A DNA stretch of 64,000 nt from Neobacillus sp. CF12 (GCF_030348765.1 NZ_JAUCEU010000007.1:924501-988500), one strand, 5' to 3'. Shown: positions 32,704 to 40,813, counted from the stretch's first letter. A program made the numbers and translations. The notes: generated by a model from the sequence alone, not told the origin.

Positions 32704-33189
32704 TTATTTATTCGAATGAGAGGAAAGACCCCGACCTATAAGGTTTGCAGAAACAGGCTTTTTCCCTAATTCCCTTGCCCAAATTGATAATTGCCCTATA
32801 TGGTGAATTTCGTGAGCAATAGTATGTCGCATTATTTCACCCCAAGTATCCGTCACAATTCTTCCATCTTGCAAGGTATCATAAAATAATTGATTTTCCA
32901 TACTAGCATCCCAGTTGTTCACAAAGTTTTCCACCTCTAAATGAAATTCAGTGTCCAATTTTCGAACTTTGTTCAAGCTTTTATAACTATCGAAACTCTC
33001 CTGAAAGTCAGTTTTACCTTGTAATAGACGTATCCAGCTCCATTCGACATCAACAATATGGAAAAGTGTATGCAATATACTTCCCATTCCACCCGTTCGG
33101 TTCCGCAAAAGTTCTTCTTCACTTAACTCTTCACACCAACGATACCAGTCTTCTCTTACCATCCAGTTATATCTAAAAAAAGTCTGCAA
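32704..33189 (-). CDS. DinB-family protein
   Basis: 161 aa, YfiT/DinB-like bundle. Metal ligands: His in LHTLFHIVDVEWSW and His in MRHTIAHEIHHIGQLSIWA. Starts with TTG after GGAGGGG. The sequence is only distantly related to the DinB protein at 30280. Function unknown; thiol transferase or metal-dependent hydrolase roles are known in the superfamily. Confidence 0.85.
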   Translation of the reverse strand: MQTFFRYNWMVREDWYRWCEELSEEELLRNRTGGMGSILHTLFHIVDVEWSWIRLLQGKTDFQESFDSYKSLNKVRKLDTEFHLEVENFVNNWDASMENQLFYDTLQDGRIVTDTWGEIMRHTIAHEIHHIGQLSIWARELGKKPVSANLIGRGLSSHSNK

Positions 33190-33292
33190 TAATGCCCCTC
33201 CTCATTTTGAAAATAATTTAACTGTTAAAATACTATTAGATAAACGCCAAACATTGTTAAATATTACTATTTCTACAAACATAGGTTGAATT

Positions 33293-33340
33293 CCTTTTTC
33301 AACAATCCTGCCCCTTTAGTTCAAAAAGAAAATGTGATTC
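33293..33340 (-). repeat. R element, partial copy (box A)
   Basis: TTTTTCAACAATCCTGCCCC then TTTAGTTCAAAAAG. About 80 bases 3' of the MmcQ-like gene. Confidence 0.65.
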
Positions 33341-33418
33341 CTCTTGTGGGAAATTACAAAATCGCATGGATATAAAGTTAAACATGCGTTTAAAATTCCC
33401 GTAATTATATCAAAATTT

Positions 33419-33751
33419 TTACTTTCCTTTTGTTAAAATATAACTTTTTCTTATCATATCTTGTATTCCTTCCTTTGGAATAGTACCGTCAAGAATTATA
33501 GAATTCCAATGGTCTTTATTAAGGTGGAATGCTGGAACCACGGAAGGATAAATTTGACGCATCAAGTCTAGTAAATTAGGTTCATCTTTTACATTAACCC
33601 AAACACGTTCATCCTTTTCAAATATCCATGCAAAAACCTTTTTCTTATCCATATGTCGTATTACTGTCCATTTCTTATCACGAAAGGGTGTATCTATATA
33701 TGCGTTCCCCAATTCTAAACAGTAATCAATAACTTCCTCTCTATTATTCAT
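33419..33751 (-). CDS. MmcQ/YjbR-family protein
   Basis: 110 aa, cytoplasmic. MNNREEVIDYCLELGNAYID start, DKKKVFAWIFEKDERVWVNV and PAFHLNKDHWNSIILDG are characteristic of the double-wing MmcQ/YjbR fold, thought to bind DNA; function unknown. GAGGTGG precedes ATG. The frame read upstream of it at 33744-33935 looks spurious. Confidence 0.85.
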   Translation of the reverse strand: MNNREEVIDYCLELGNAYIDTPFRDKKWTVIRHMDKKKVFAWIFEKDERVWVNVKDEPNLLDLMRQIYPSVVPAFHLNKDHWNSIILDGTIPKEGIQDMIRKSYILTKGK

Positions 33752-34029
33752 TTTTTTGTTTCCACCTCGTTAAATACACTTGATTTTGATAATCTGCTTC
33801 GTTTATTTTAACAAAAACTTTTATGTTCACTAAAATCAAGCCTTTTTTATTAATATTATGTGGGGCTGTAATCAGAATCCTTGACCAGAAAATCTTATAA
33901 TTGACTTTCAGTATCATCAACAAGATAATCCGCATTTATAATTCTTTTAACAACAAAAGACAAAACTCAAATCATTCAAGGAATAATAATGGTCTTTAAG
34001 ACAATCATACTTTGCTGAAGCATACCATG

Positions 34030-34081
34030 GGGACGGTTCTAGCGGTCCTTTTTGTCTAACTTGTACCATGAGAACCGTCCC
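34030..34081. repeat. Long-armed palindrome, REP/MITE-like
   Basis: Arms GGGACGGTTCT (34030-34040) and AGAACCGTCCC (34071-34081), with CCATGG-type edges, form a stem of 11 perfect pairs. Similar GGGACGGTTCT palindromes are common in Bacillaceae next to or mobilised by REP-associated tyrosine transposases. Only one copy is seen here. The rest of 33936-34210 shows no gene. Confidence 0.6.
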
Positions 34082-34211
34082 TCATGACACCTTTCTAGAG
34101 AAGGCAAACTATTTAAAATATGTAAAATTTACAGGAGTACATCATCTCATACTTACAATGTTTGAATCTTTATTATTATATGGAAACCAAACGTTTATTG
34201 ATGAACCTTAT

Positions 34212-34442
34212 TCAATACTTACAAAAGAGATAAATAAAAAAGCATTCAAAATATGAATGCTTTTTCTGTGCATAAATAGTATTTATCTCCTTATCACCAT
34301 AAGTTACATTAATAAAATAATCACTTAAGGTTTGAATATAACCTTCAGCATCTTTTTCATTTATTGCAGTAATCATTGAACTAACAAGAAAAGTTATCTT
34401 TCTCTCATCAGTAGTATTAAACCCTGCTTTAGTGCACACCAC
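34212..34442 (-). pseudogene. Gene fragment, unknown
   Basis: A protein-like piece (ITFLVSSMITAINEKDAEGY, IQTLSDYFINVTYGDKEIN) of about 60 residues whose end reads through a terminator hairpin (34236-34266), giving an artificial tail. There is no proper start. Probably a decayed small secreted or NTF2-like protein gene. Confidence 0.3.
34236..34266. terminator. Hairpin terminator
   Basis: AAAAAGCATTC / GAATGCTTTTT with a seven-base loop. Confidence 0.65.
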
Positions 34443-34534
34443 CGAATTTAAGGTAGATGTAACTTTATCATATTACCTTATTTAAATTATTATCGGCAAA
34501 AACCGGAAATGAATGCATTGATGGATACTATCAC

Positions 34535-34563
34535 AAAAAGACCATCAAATCGAAGGTCTTTTT
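34535..34563 (-). terminator. Intrinsic terminator of the secreted-protein gene
   Basis: AAAAAGACC / GGTCTTTTT stem about 40 bases past the stop of the next minus-strand gene. Confidence 0.6.
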
Positions 34564-34602
34564 ACTAATATCATTTCGAAGAAGAGTAAATCCTTCTCTT
34601 TT

Positions 34603-35022
34603 CTATTCCTGCTTAAGGATGTGCTTGTATTTCAACAATTTAAAATTTATATCACCTAAATCATTGAGTTTTGTATTTTCATCTCGTTTCGATTGCAGCG
34701 GCGTGAAACTAAATGTCATGGAATCAAGGTTAAAATCCTGTTCTTTACCTTCTGGAACAAAAACTTTAATTATTGTTGTTACCTCATACCATCTCTTTGA
34801 TACTTTACCGGTATGATCCAAGACGTGGCGCACTTCTGTGATTTTTTCCCAATCCCAGGACATGGGTTCTCCATACTCTTTCGTGATCATCTGATCCACT
34901 TTTGGCTCAATAAAATCCAACATCATGTCATCAGGCGTTGAATAAAGTTCCTTTTTTATTTTACCGCTCGGAGGAACCTCAGCCTTAGTAGCGGAAAAAG
35001 GTATGAATAGCAAAAACGACAT
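34603..35022 (-). CDS. Secreted DUF3888-like protein (start uncertain)
   Basis: About 139 aa. A short hydrophobic start (MSFLLFIPFSATKA) acts as a signal peptide, followed by YSTPDDMMLDFIEPKVDQMI, the pattern of DUF3888 proteins, then a beta-rich end. No ribosome binding site precedes ATG at 35022, a stop is close upstream, and the signal peptide lacks the usual Lys/Arg start. The gene may be truncated at its 5' end. Confidence 0.55.
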   Translation of the reverse strand: MSFLLFIPFSATKAEVPPSGKIKKELYSTPDDMMLDFIEPKVDQMITKEYGEPMSWDWEKITEVRHVLDHTGKVSKRWYEVTTIIKVFVPEGKEQDFNLDSMTFSFTPLQSKRDENTKLNDLGDINFKLLKYKHILKQE

Positions 35023-35097
35023 AAATAACAAGGATAATTAAAGGACCACACATTCTAGACATAACTATTATATGTGATCAAATTTATTATCCTCTAC

Positions 35098-35165
35098 AAC
35101 TTACGCACCTATTAGTTGAAGAAAAGACTATAGGGTAGCACCCTCACGAGGCTACCCTATAGTCT
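35098..35165 (-). repeat. R element, partial copy with enlarged hairpin
   Basis: TACAACTTACGCACC, TATTAGTTGAAGAAAA and a long perfect stem AGACTATAGGGTAGC / GCTACCCTATAGTCT. It is the rightmost recognisable R copy, 22 bases 3' of the RlmA remnant. Confidence 0.65.
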
Positions 35166-35186
35166 ATTTTCTAAATTGTGTTTTTA

Positions 35187-35740
35187 CTAATTAATATCCA
35201 AATCCACAGTTATTTGAGCCGAATCCTTATTAAAAAAAGATTTTACTCGTTCCTCGGTTTTTGACCAAGTTAATGGAGTCATTTGAACCAACAATTCAAT
35301 TGAAGATTTATTAAGGTTCATAGTGTAACTTAATCTTAAACTTTCTACAAATTGAAAACTCTCATTAAATCTCTCCACAGTCTCTGCATTAGAGTAATTT
35401 TGTTTATCAGGTTTATGAAAAAGATGTTCACTTAACTCTTTCAGGTAACCACTTTGAGGCACAATCTTAATTACTAAACCATCTGATTTCAACAATCTAT
35501 TAAATTCCGCATTATTTGACGGAGATAAGATATTAAGAATAACATCGAACTGTTTATTCTTAAATGGTGTGTTAGCTAGGTCAGCAACAGCCCAAATCTT
35601 ATTAGAGTAGTCCTTAGAAGCTACCATGATACCTTCTTTAGAAATATATATTCCTACTCCTACTACACTTTTTTCAGACTTAACATTATCGTAAATATTA
35701 GAAAGATGTGAACCCTCGCCACACCCTATTAGTTATGCGT
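35187..35740 (-). pseudogene. RlmA-type 23S rRNA methyltransferase, 5'-truncated
   Basis: The readable frame starts inside the SAM-binding motif (IGCGEGSHLSNIYDN) directly after a stop codon and runs on through GIYISKEGIMVASK, VADLANTPFKNKQFDVILNI and the C-terminal half of an RlmA-like enzyme. The N-terminal part with the zinc-binding Cys cluster (about 90 residues) is gone. An internal ATG at 35627 could give 146 residues, which lack motif I and would be inactive. Confidence 0.75.
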
Positions 35741-35746
35741 GATGAT

Positions 35747-36214
35747 TCATTTTACCATACACCTCTCCCCTTTTTCATCGAAAGCGTGCTTAAAATCAAA
35801 CGCAAAAGAAGTGGGTCCATTCTGTACATAATAGTTATATCTTTTAAAAGCCTCTTCCCAAGAGACATCCTTCACCTCCTCTGTCCACCACACTACATAT
35901 GAAAGGTGTTTCTCTGGATAAGACTCCATCCATTTGCTTCGATCTCTCAACGCTTGCCGGTGCTGACCTGAATAGGTAAAACGATGCAAGGCTTGAAGGC
36001 TTCTCCATACTGTTAGTGTAAGCACGGGATAACCATCCCCTTTGGTGGCTTCCACGGGGATAGGGACTCCATAAGGTGAAAACTCCTTTATTAGTTGCCC
36101 TGTTTTGGCAGCCTGTCGAATTACTTCATACCCCACTTCAAAAAACACACGAGAAGCAGGATGGTCATAAGGTTGATTTAGTCTACCAACCGTATAAATT
36201 GATACAAAAGCCAT
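35747..36214 (-). CDS. DUF3291 protein
   Basis: 155 aa, single domain of the dimeric alpha/beta barrel type. LTLTVWRSLQALHRFTYSGQ, HRQALRDRSKWMESYPEKHL, YVVWWTEEVKDVSWEEAFKR and NGPTSFAFDFKHAFD match DUF3291 well. GGAGG precedes ATG. A remnant of another copy (the end only) is found at 60735-60800. Function unknown. Confidence 0.85.
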   Translation of the reverse strand: MAFVSIYTVGRLNQPYDHPASRVFFEVGYEVIRQAAKTGQLIKEFSPYGVPIPVEATKGDGYPVLTLTVWRSLQALHRFTYSGQHRQALRDRSKWMESYPEKHLSYVVWWTEEVKDVSWEEAFKRYNYYVQNGPTSFAFDFKHAFDEKGERCMVK

Positions 36215-36694
36215 AAGAATCCCTCCATTTATAGTCCCTTACCTAGTTATATTCGAGAGAGGAAGGATCTTATAACTTCTAATTACACGTCGGGTCTTTC
36301 CTTTCAAACAGCTGTTCTACTTGATTGTTATTGTTCCTTTTATCTTTAAATCATCACTTAGTTAACATAATATAGTTATGAATATCATAGTGATCATTTT
36401 ATGGACTCACCATGTTTAGTTCCAACTCACTTGACAAATTCAAGTCAACTATTTTACAGCCCTATTTTATTTTCAATAATGCTTGATCCTTTACCAAACA
36501 ATTTGCTATATAAATTTCTAATTCTTAAATTTTATTAACTCCGCTGTTTTAATTAAATCTTCATTATTTATTTTCTATAAATTCTTCATTTGGCTTTGGA
36601 ATTAATTTCTTTTCAAAAAGAAAATTAAACAGGTTTTTATTACTATTGTTATAAAAAGAAAGAAATTTTTGTATTGTCACAAGGAGTTGTTTAA

Positions 36695-36802
36695 ATGGTT
36701 GAATGGGTTCAACATGCAGATGGAATTTGGCAATACATCGCTAAATTAATATCACACTATTATTTTCTTGTTTTACGATATCTAGAAATTGTTCACGGAT
36801 AA
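36695..36802 (+). CDS. Possible small protein, 35 aa
   Basis: ATG is preceded by AAGGAG at good spacing. The product MVEWVQHADGIWQYIAKLIS ending HYYFLVLRYLEIVHG is amphipathic and could bind the membrane. It is the only plausible gene in 36215-36975 (about 760 bases, otherwise AT-rich with nothing I recognise). Confidence 0.35.
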   Translation: MVEWVQHADGIWQYIAKLISHYYFLVLRYLEIVHG

Positions 36803-36978
36803 TTAGATATTTTTACTTGGGGTTACATCCTTTTACGGGTTGTAATCCAATGAAGGCAACTCCTTGAAGTCCCCACCTTGTATCGCAAAATACTAGAATG
36901 ATAATAAAAATGGCGAGCCACAAACTGATAATCGTTTTGGCACGCAATTTTTATTACTTTAAAATCTTTATTATTATG

Positions 36979-37205
36979 AAGTGGTAAAACTTTTTCCGTT
37001 TAGATAATACGCAGACTCCTGAAAGGTGCTGAAAGCTACTTCTATCTCTGGAATTCCGAGTGCGTGAATATGTTTGTTACAATTTTGGCAAATTGGTCCT
37101 GAATCTCCTGACCGCGTTCGAACCATTTAACTTCAATCAACGGGTATCCTTGAACTTCATCACCAACAAATACATAAGTTGATTGGACAATTTCTAAGGT
37201 GAAAT
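36979..37205 (-). pseudogene. DUF1904 gene duplicate, truncated and frameshifted
   Basis: About 230 bases nearly identical to the intact gene at 59663-59998, from FTLEIVQSTYVFVGDEVQGY to QDQFAKIVT. One G is lost (GTTTGTTAC against GTTTGGTTAC), shifting the frame, and the first 35 codons are replaced by unrelated sequence. Homology with the 59 kb region continues past the stop to about 36945. Confidence 0.85.
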
Positions 37206-37262
37206 AAAAGATTGTCTTTCCATGAACATAGCGGTAAAGGAAAATCAAAACCCTGTTTGTAC

Positions 37263-37298
37263 AAAAAAGGAACTTGACAATTCCAAGCTCCTTTTTTA
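37263..37298 (-). terminator. Terminator after the MFS gene
   Basis: AAAAAAGGAACTTG / AAGCTCCTTTTTT hairpin (with mismatches), just past the MFS stop on the minus strand. Confidence 0.6.
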
Positions 37299-37303
37299 TT
37301 GGA

Positions 37304-38491
37304 TTAGATGGTAACTGATTTATTTATCTTTGAATAGGAACGGTTGAATTTCACAGAATAACTCAACACATAAATAACCATTAGGGTGGCGAGCACATTT
37401 AGTACCATTAACGAAACGTTCAAATTAAAAAATTGAGTCAGTGCTCCTACCCCCACAACCGGAACAATAAACCCGGTGTAGCCACATAAATAAAAAGCCG
37501 TGATAACTCGTGGACGTTCTTCTAGTTTCGGTAACTCACCGGCTAACCTTAACGTAATTTGAAACATCCAGCCACCGCCAACAGCTTGGAAGAATATACC
37601 GGTCCAGAGTAACATTAAACTCGTTGTTTGACCAGAAAGCACAATAACCCAAGACCCAATAATAATCAAAAGTAATCCTAAACGGATTCGTGTAACGGGA
37701 TTACCCGGCCAAGGAATGAACTGAGCCAAGGCCCCTCCACCTAGAAGTAACAAAATTAATAAGCCAGGGACAGATAGGTTGGAAGTATGGATGACATTTT
37801 TAGCAAATGAAGGTACAAGGGATAAAACAATTCCTTGCAACGTGAAACCTATAAAAATCGGCAGCCCGATAAACGACCAAAAATGGGAGCGAATATTGGT
37901 CGGTACACCAATTGAGATCTTAGTTTTTCCAGATTTTTGACCATGCAAGTAATGCTCTTTTGGCAGGGTCTCCAAAATCAATAATGCACTAATTAACATG
38001 ATAAGGAGAATCCAAAATGGTAAACGAAGCGGCTGCCAATCTAGATATTGCAACACTAAACCTGCAATAGCGGGTCCCAGGCCAAAACCAATTAGTACCG
38101 TTACTCCTGATAACTTAATCGCTGTGCTCATTTTAGCTGGAGAAGTTACTTTAATTAAAAAGGCAACAGCTGTACCCGTAAAAGCTCCATATGCGACACC
38201 TTCTAATATCCTTGCAAGATAGAGCATCCAGACATTAAAACTCGCCAGAAAAATCAAGGTGGAAGCGATTGAAATCCATATACTTACCCGAAGAACTCTT
38301 TTCAAACCCCATGTACTGCCTTTTGCTCCTACAATAAGCAATGTTGGCACTAGGATAGCGGCATAGATGGCAAACAATATGGTTATTTGTAGACTATTCA
38401 ACTGGTAGTATTCACTGTATATAGGAAATAAAGATGAAATAAACGTTGCCCCACACGACATCATAAGAATAACCCATAGCATTCTTTTCAT
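37304..38491 (-). CDS. MFS transporter, drug-efflux type
   Basis: 395 aa with 12 hydrophobic segments. Start MKRMLWVILMMSCGATFISS; the loop 2-3 motif is degenerate (VGAKGSTWGLKRVLR), and helix 5 has SGVTVLIGFGLGPAIAGLVL, an antiporter-type motif C. It is therefore likely a proton-coupled exporter of a small hydrophobic compound. The ATG at 38491 has TAGGGAA before it; a TTG 45 bases earlier is less likely. It follows the tetR gene on the same strand, with its own operator-like palindrome in between. Confidence 0.85.
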   Translation of the reverse strand: MKRMLWVILMMSCGATFISSLFPIYSEYYQLNSLQITILFAIYAAILVPTLLIVGAKGSTWGLKRVLRVSIWISIASTLIFLASFNVWMLYLARILEGVAYGAFTGTAVAFLIKVTSPAKMSTAIKLSGVTVLIGFGLGPAIAGLVLQYLDWQPLRLPFWILLIMLISALLILETLPKEHYLHGQKSGKTKISIGVPTNIRSHFWSFIGLPIFIGFTLQGIVLSLVPSFAKNVIHTSNLSVPGLLILLLLGGGALAQFIPWPGNPVTRIRLGLLLIIIGSWVIVLSGQTTSLMLLWTGIFFQAVGGGWMFQITLRLAGELPKLEERPRVITAFYLCGYTGFIVPVVGVGALTQFFNLNVSLMVLNVLATLMVIYVLSYSVKFNRSYSKINKSVTI

Positions 38492-38524
38492 TCTGTTCCC
38501 TACTCTCACGTATTTTTCATTCCT

Positions 38525-38548
38525 AAAAAAGAACAATCGGTCTTTTTT
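38525..38548. promoter_or_regulatory. TetR-type operator, site 1 (before the MFS gene)
   Basis: AAAAAAGAACAA / TCGGTCTTTTTT, an imperfect palindrome sharing the A-run, GAMC and GGTC T-run layout of the other sites. Confidence 0.65.
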
Positions 38549-38568
38549 AATTCAAAAAAATTTAAGAA

Positions 38569-39147
38569 TTAGAAAAGCATGGCGTTTATCTGCTTAGTAA
38601 TCATATCTAAATAACGCTTATCTTTATACAATCTGCTAAGGGCCAATGCACCTTCCAAAGATGAAAGAATGAACACCGCCATTTCTTCAGAATCCATATG
38701 CTTGTCAATTTCATCTTGACTTTTTCCAAACTCAATAATGTCTTTAATAATTTTTATTAAGCCTTCGAAGCCTTCTTTAATGGAATCTTCGATCAAAATA
38801 TTGGTGTCATCAGCTTCAATGGCTGCATTCATTAAAGGACATCCACCTACTATGATATCATTGTTTAACAACGTCATAAAAATAGTGATAAAAGCCTGAA
38901 ATTGATTGCTTGCTGACGTTTTGGATTTAATGGCTTCTAGGTAATTCTCTTTAAGTGTCATCAACGAGTAGGAAAAAGAAGCCTTCGCTAAATCATCCTT
39001 ACTATCAAAATGGTAGAATATCCCTCCTTTTTTTAATCCGGTTGCTTTCATGATTTCAGCAATAGAAGTGGATTTATAGCCATTTGTGTTAAACAAAGAT
39101 GATGATTGCTCAATGATATATTTTTTCGTACGTTCCCCTTTATTCAC
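38569..39147 (-). CDS. TetR-family repressor (LmrA/YxaF-like C-terminus)
   Basis: About 192 aa. N-terminal helix-turn-helix TSIAEIMKATGLKKGGIFYH; the ligand domain contains GGCPLMNAAIEADD, a hallmark of the YxaF/LmrA-like TetR group. GTG start at 39147 follows GGAGGTG. It likely represses itself, the MFS gene and fabF, since matching palindromes lie before all three. The ligand is unknown; the fabF target suggests an inhibitor of fatty-acid synthesis or a fatty-acid-like compound. Confidence 0.88.
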   Translation of the reverse strand: MNKGERTKKYIIEQSSSLFNTNGYKSTSIAEIMKATGLKKGGIFYHFDSKDDLAKASFSYSLMTLKENYLEAIKSKTSASNQFQAFITIFMTLLNNDIIVGGCPLMNAAIEADDTNILIEDSIKEGFEGLIKIIKDIIEFGKSQDEIDKHMDSEEMAVFILSSLEGALALSRLYKDKRYLDMITKQINAMLF

Positions 39148-39162
39148 CTTACACACCTCCAT

Positions 39163-39187
39163 AAAAAAAGACCAGTTGTTCTTTTTT
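39163..39187. promoter_or_regulatory. TetR-type operator, site 2 (before tetR)
   Basis: AAAAAAGACCAG / TTGTTCTTTTTT directly before the tetR start, consistent with autorepression. Confidence 0.75.
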
Positions 39188-39387
39188 ATTTAATACTATT
39201 GGTACATTTCTGTCAATAGATGAAGTCATCATAATCTTAATTATTTTCCAATGATAATCTAGTATTATTGATTACCTCTCATTTTAATATTACTTTTTTC
39301 TTAAAAAAATTAATAATAAGTATCAATAAAAATAGGAAAGGGATGTATCCATACAAAAGGATTCCTTGGAAAGTACTGTTTATTCTA

Positions 39388-39416
39388 AAAAAAGATGACT
39401 AAATAAGCCATCTTAA
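39388..39416 (-). terminator. Terminator of fabF
   Basis: AAGATGGCTTATTTAGTCATCTT followed by TTTTTAG on the minus strand. It separates fabF from the tetR unit, so fabF has its own transcript. Confidence 0.65.
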
Positions 39417-39455
39417 ATTTGTATATCATTTATTCTAGAACATTATATACTCAGA

Positions 39456-40694
39456 TCAATCTCCATTAAATTTCTTAAATACTAAAACCGCATTATGACC
39501 TCCAAAACCAAATCCATTGGAAATTGCGTAATTTACCTCCGCATTAATTGGATTGTTTGGTACATAATCAAGGTCACAGTCCTCATCAGGATGTTCATAA
39601 TTAATGGTTGCAGGAATCAAATTTTCTGAAATGCTTTTAAGCGTGATAATAGATTCGACCCCGCCTGCTGCACCGAATAAATGTCCTGTCATTGATTTTG
39701 TTGAACTAACTTTTAGCTTGTAAGCATGTTCACCAAAGACATTTTTAATTGCTTTTGTCTCTGATTTATCGCCTTCAGGTGTACTTGTACCATGTGCATT
39801 AATATAATCAATGGCGGTTGTTTCTATGTTCGCCATTTCAATCGCTAACTTCATTGCTCGAACTGCGCCATTATAATCTGGTGAAGTAATATGATAGGAA
39901 TCTGTGGTAGATCCATACCCAATAATTTCTCCCAATATGGTTGCCCCTCGATTTTTCGCATGTTCATATTCCTCAAGTAACAAAATTCCAGACCCTTCAG
40001 ACATTACAAAACCGTCTCGTGTCTTATCGAATGGACGACTTGCTGTACTTGGTGAATCATTGTTCGTTGACATGGCTTTCATTCTAGAGAAGCCAGCGAA
40101 AGATAATGGATTAATTGATGCTTCTGTTCCTCCTGCCAAAATGGCATCTGAATACCCATGTCGGATATTTAAAAATGCTTCACCAATCGCATGATTACCT
40201 GTTGCACAAGCGGATACAGGTGAAAAACTTGTACCTCTAAATCCCGTTTTAATTGATACAATACCAACAGCCATATTTATGATCATCATCGGTGCCATAA
40301 ATGGAGATACTTTTCTTGCGCCTTTTTCTAATAGGGTTTGATGATTTTCTAGAACGGTATCTAATCCGCCAATTCCTGAACCAATGAATACCCCTAAGCG
40401 ATTTTCATCTTCATTTTCAATGTTTAATCCAGATTGATCTAGAGCTTGTTTGGCAGCTGCATAGGCATATTGGACAAATTTATCAAACTTACTTAACTCT
40501 TTTTTATCTAAATAATTTTCAGGTGAAAAAGCATCAATCCTTCCGCCAATTTTAGTATTTATGTCTTCAAAACCTTCAAATTCAATCTTTTTAATACCAG
40601 ATTTTGAGTTCTTTATATTATTCCAAAATGTCGCGACATCATTTCCTAATGGTGTGATGGCACCATAACCTGTAATAACGACTCTACGATTCAT
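39456..40694 (-). CDS. Beta-ketoacyl-ACP synthase II (FabF) paralogue
   Basis: Condensing enzyme of fatty-acid synthesis, 412 aa, complete. The catalytic triad is C163 (SACATGNH), His in INAHGTSTPEGD and His in KSMTGHLFGAAGG; the gatekeeper Phe is in NGFGFGGHN. It differs clearly from the usual Bacillus FabF and stands outside a fab cluster, beside an efflux gene and a TetR repressor, so it is likely an inducible second copy. GGAGG precedes ATG. A long perfect operator lies about 100 bases upstream. Confidence 0.92.
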   Translation of the reverse strand: MNRRVVITGYGAITPLGNDVATFWNNIKNSKSGIKKIEFEGFEDINTKIGGRIDAFSPENYLDKKELSKFDKFVQYAYAAAKQALDQSGLNIENEDENRLGVFIGSGIGGLDTVLENHQTLLEKGARKVSPFMAPMMIINMAVGIVSIKTGFRGTSFSPVSACATGNHAIGEAFLNIRHGYSDAILAGGTEASINPLSFAGFSRMKAMSTNNDSPSTASRPFDKTRDGFVMSEGSGILLLEEYEHAKNRGATILGEIIGYGSTTDSYHITSPDYNGAVRAMKLAIEMANIETTAIDYINAHGTSTPEGDKSETKAIKNVFGEHAYKLKVSSTKSMTGHLFGAAGGVESIITLKSISENLIPATINYEHPDEDCDLDYVPNNPINAEVNYAISNGFGFGGHNAVLVFKKFNGD

Positions 40695-40790
40695 TTAAAT
40701 CCTCCAAACAACTTTGATTTTCTTGTAATGTTTCCTACTTTCAAGAAGTTTTTCAAATCGTAATTAATGTGCTTGTAATTATAATTTTTC

Positions 40791-40813
40791 AAAAGGACCA
40801 ATTGGTCTTTTTT
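40791..40813. promoter_or_regulatory. TetR-type operator, site 3 (before fabF)
   Basis: AAAAGGACCAATTGGTC followed by TTTTTT, a perfect GGACCAATTGGTC-type palindrome upstream of fabF. The remaining gap to 41090 has no gene I can support. Confidence 0.75.

Noticed and set aside
33744..33935. A 63-codon minus-strand frame before the MmcQ-like gene
   Set aside because: No ribosome binding site and a composition typical of translated AT-rich spacer.
34068..34256. A 62-codon plus-strand frame after the REP palindrome
   Set aside because: It starts within the palindrome tail and ends in a terminator, with no ribosome binding site.
4907..35165. Calling R elements true attC sites of a chromosomal integron
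   Set aside because: No integron integrase, attI or typical promoter is present, the RYYYAAC/GTTRRRY consensus is not met, and the box spacing is too long. Kept as an analogy.
4907..35165. R elements as a CRISPR array
   Set aside because: Spacing is irregular, gene-sized segments lie between copies, and no cas gene is present.
35720..35745. A further R box at ACACCCTATTAGTTATG
   Set aside because: The same bases encode the IGCGEG motif of the RlmA remnant, so the likeness may be chance.
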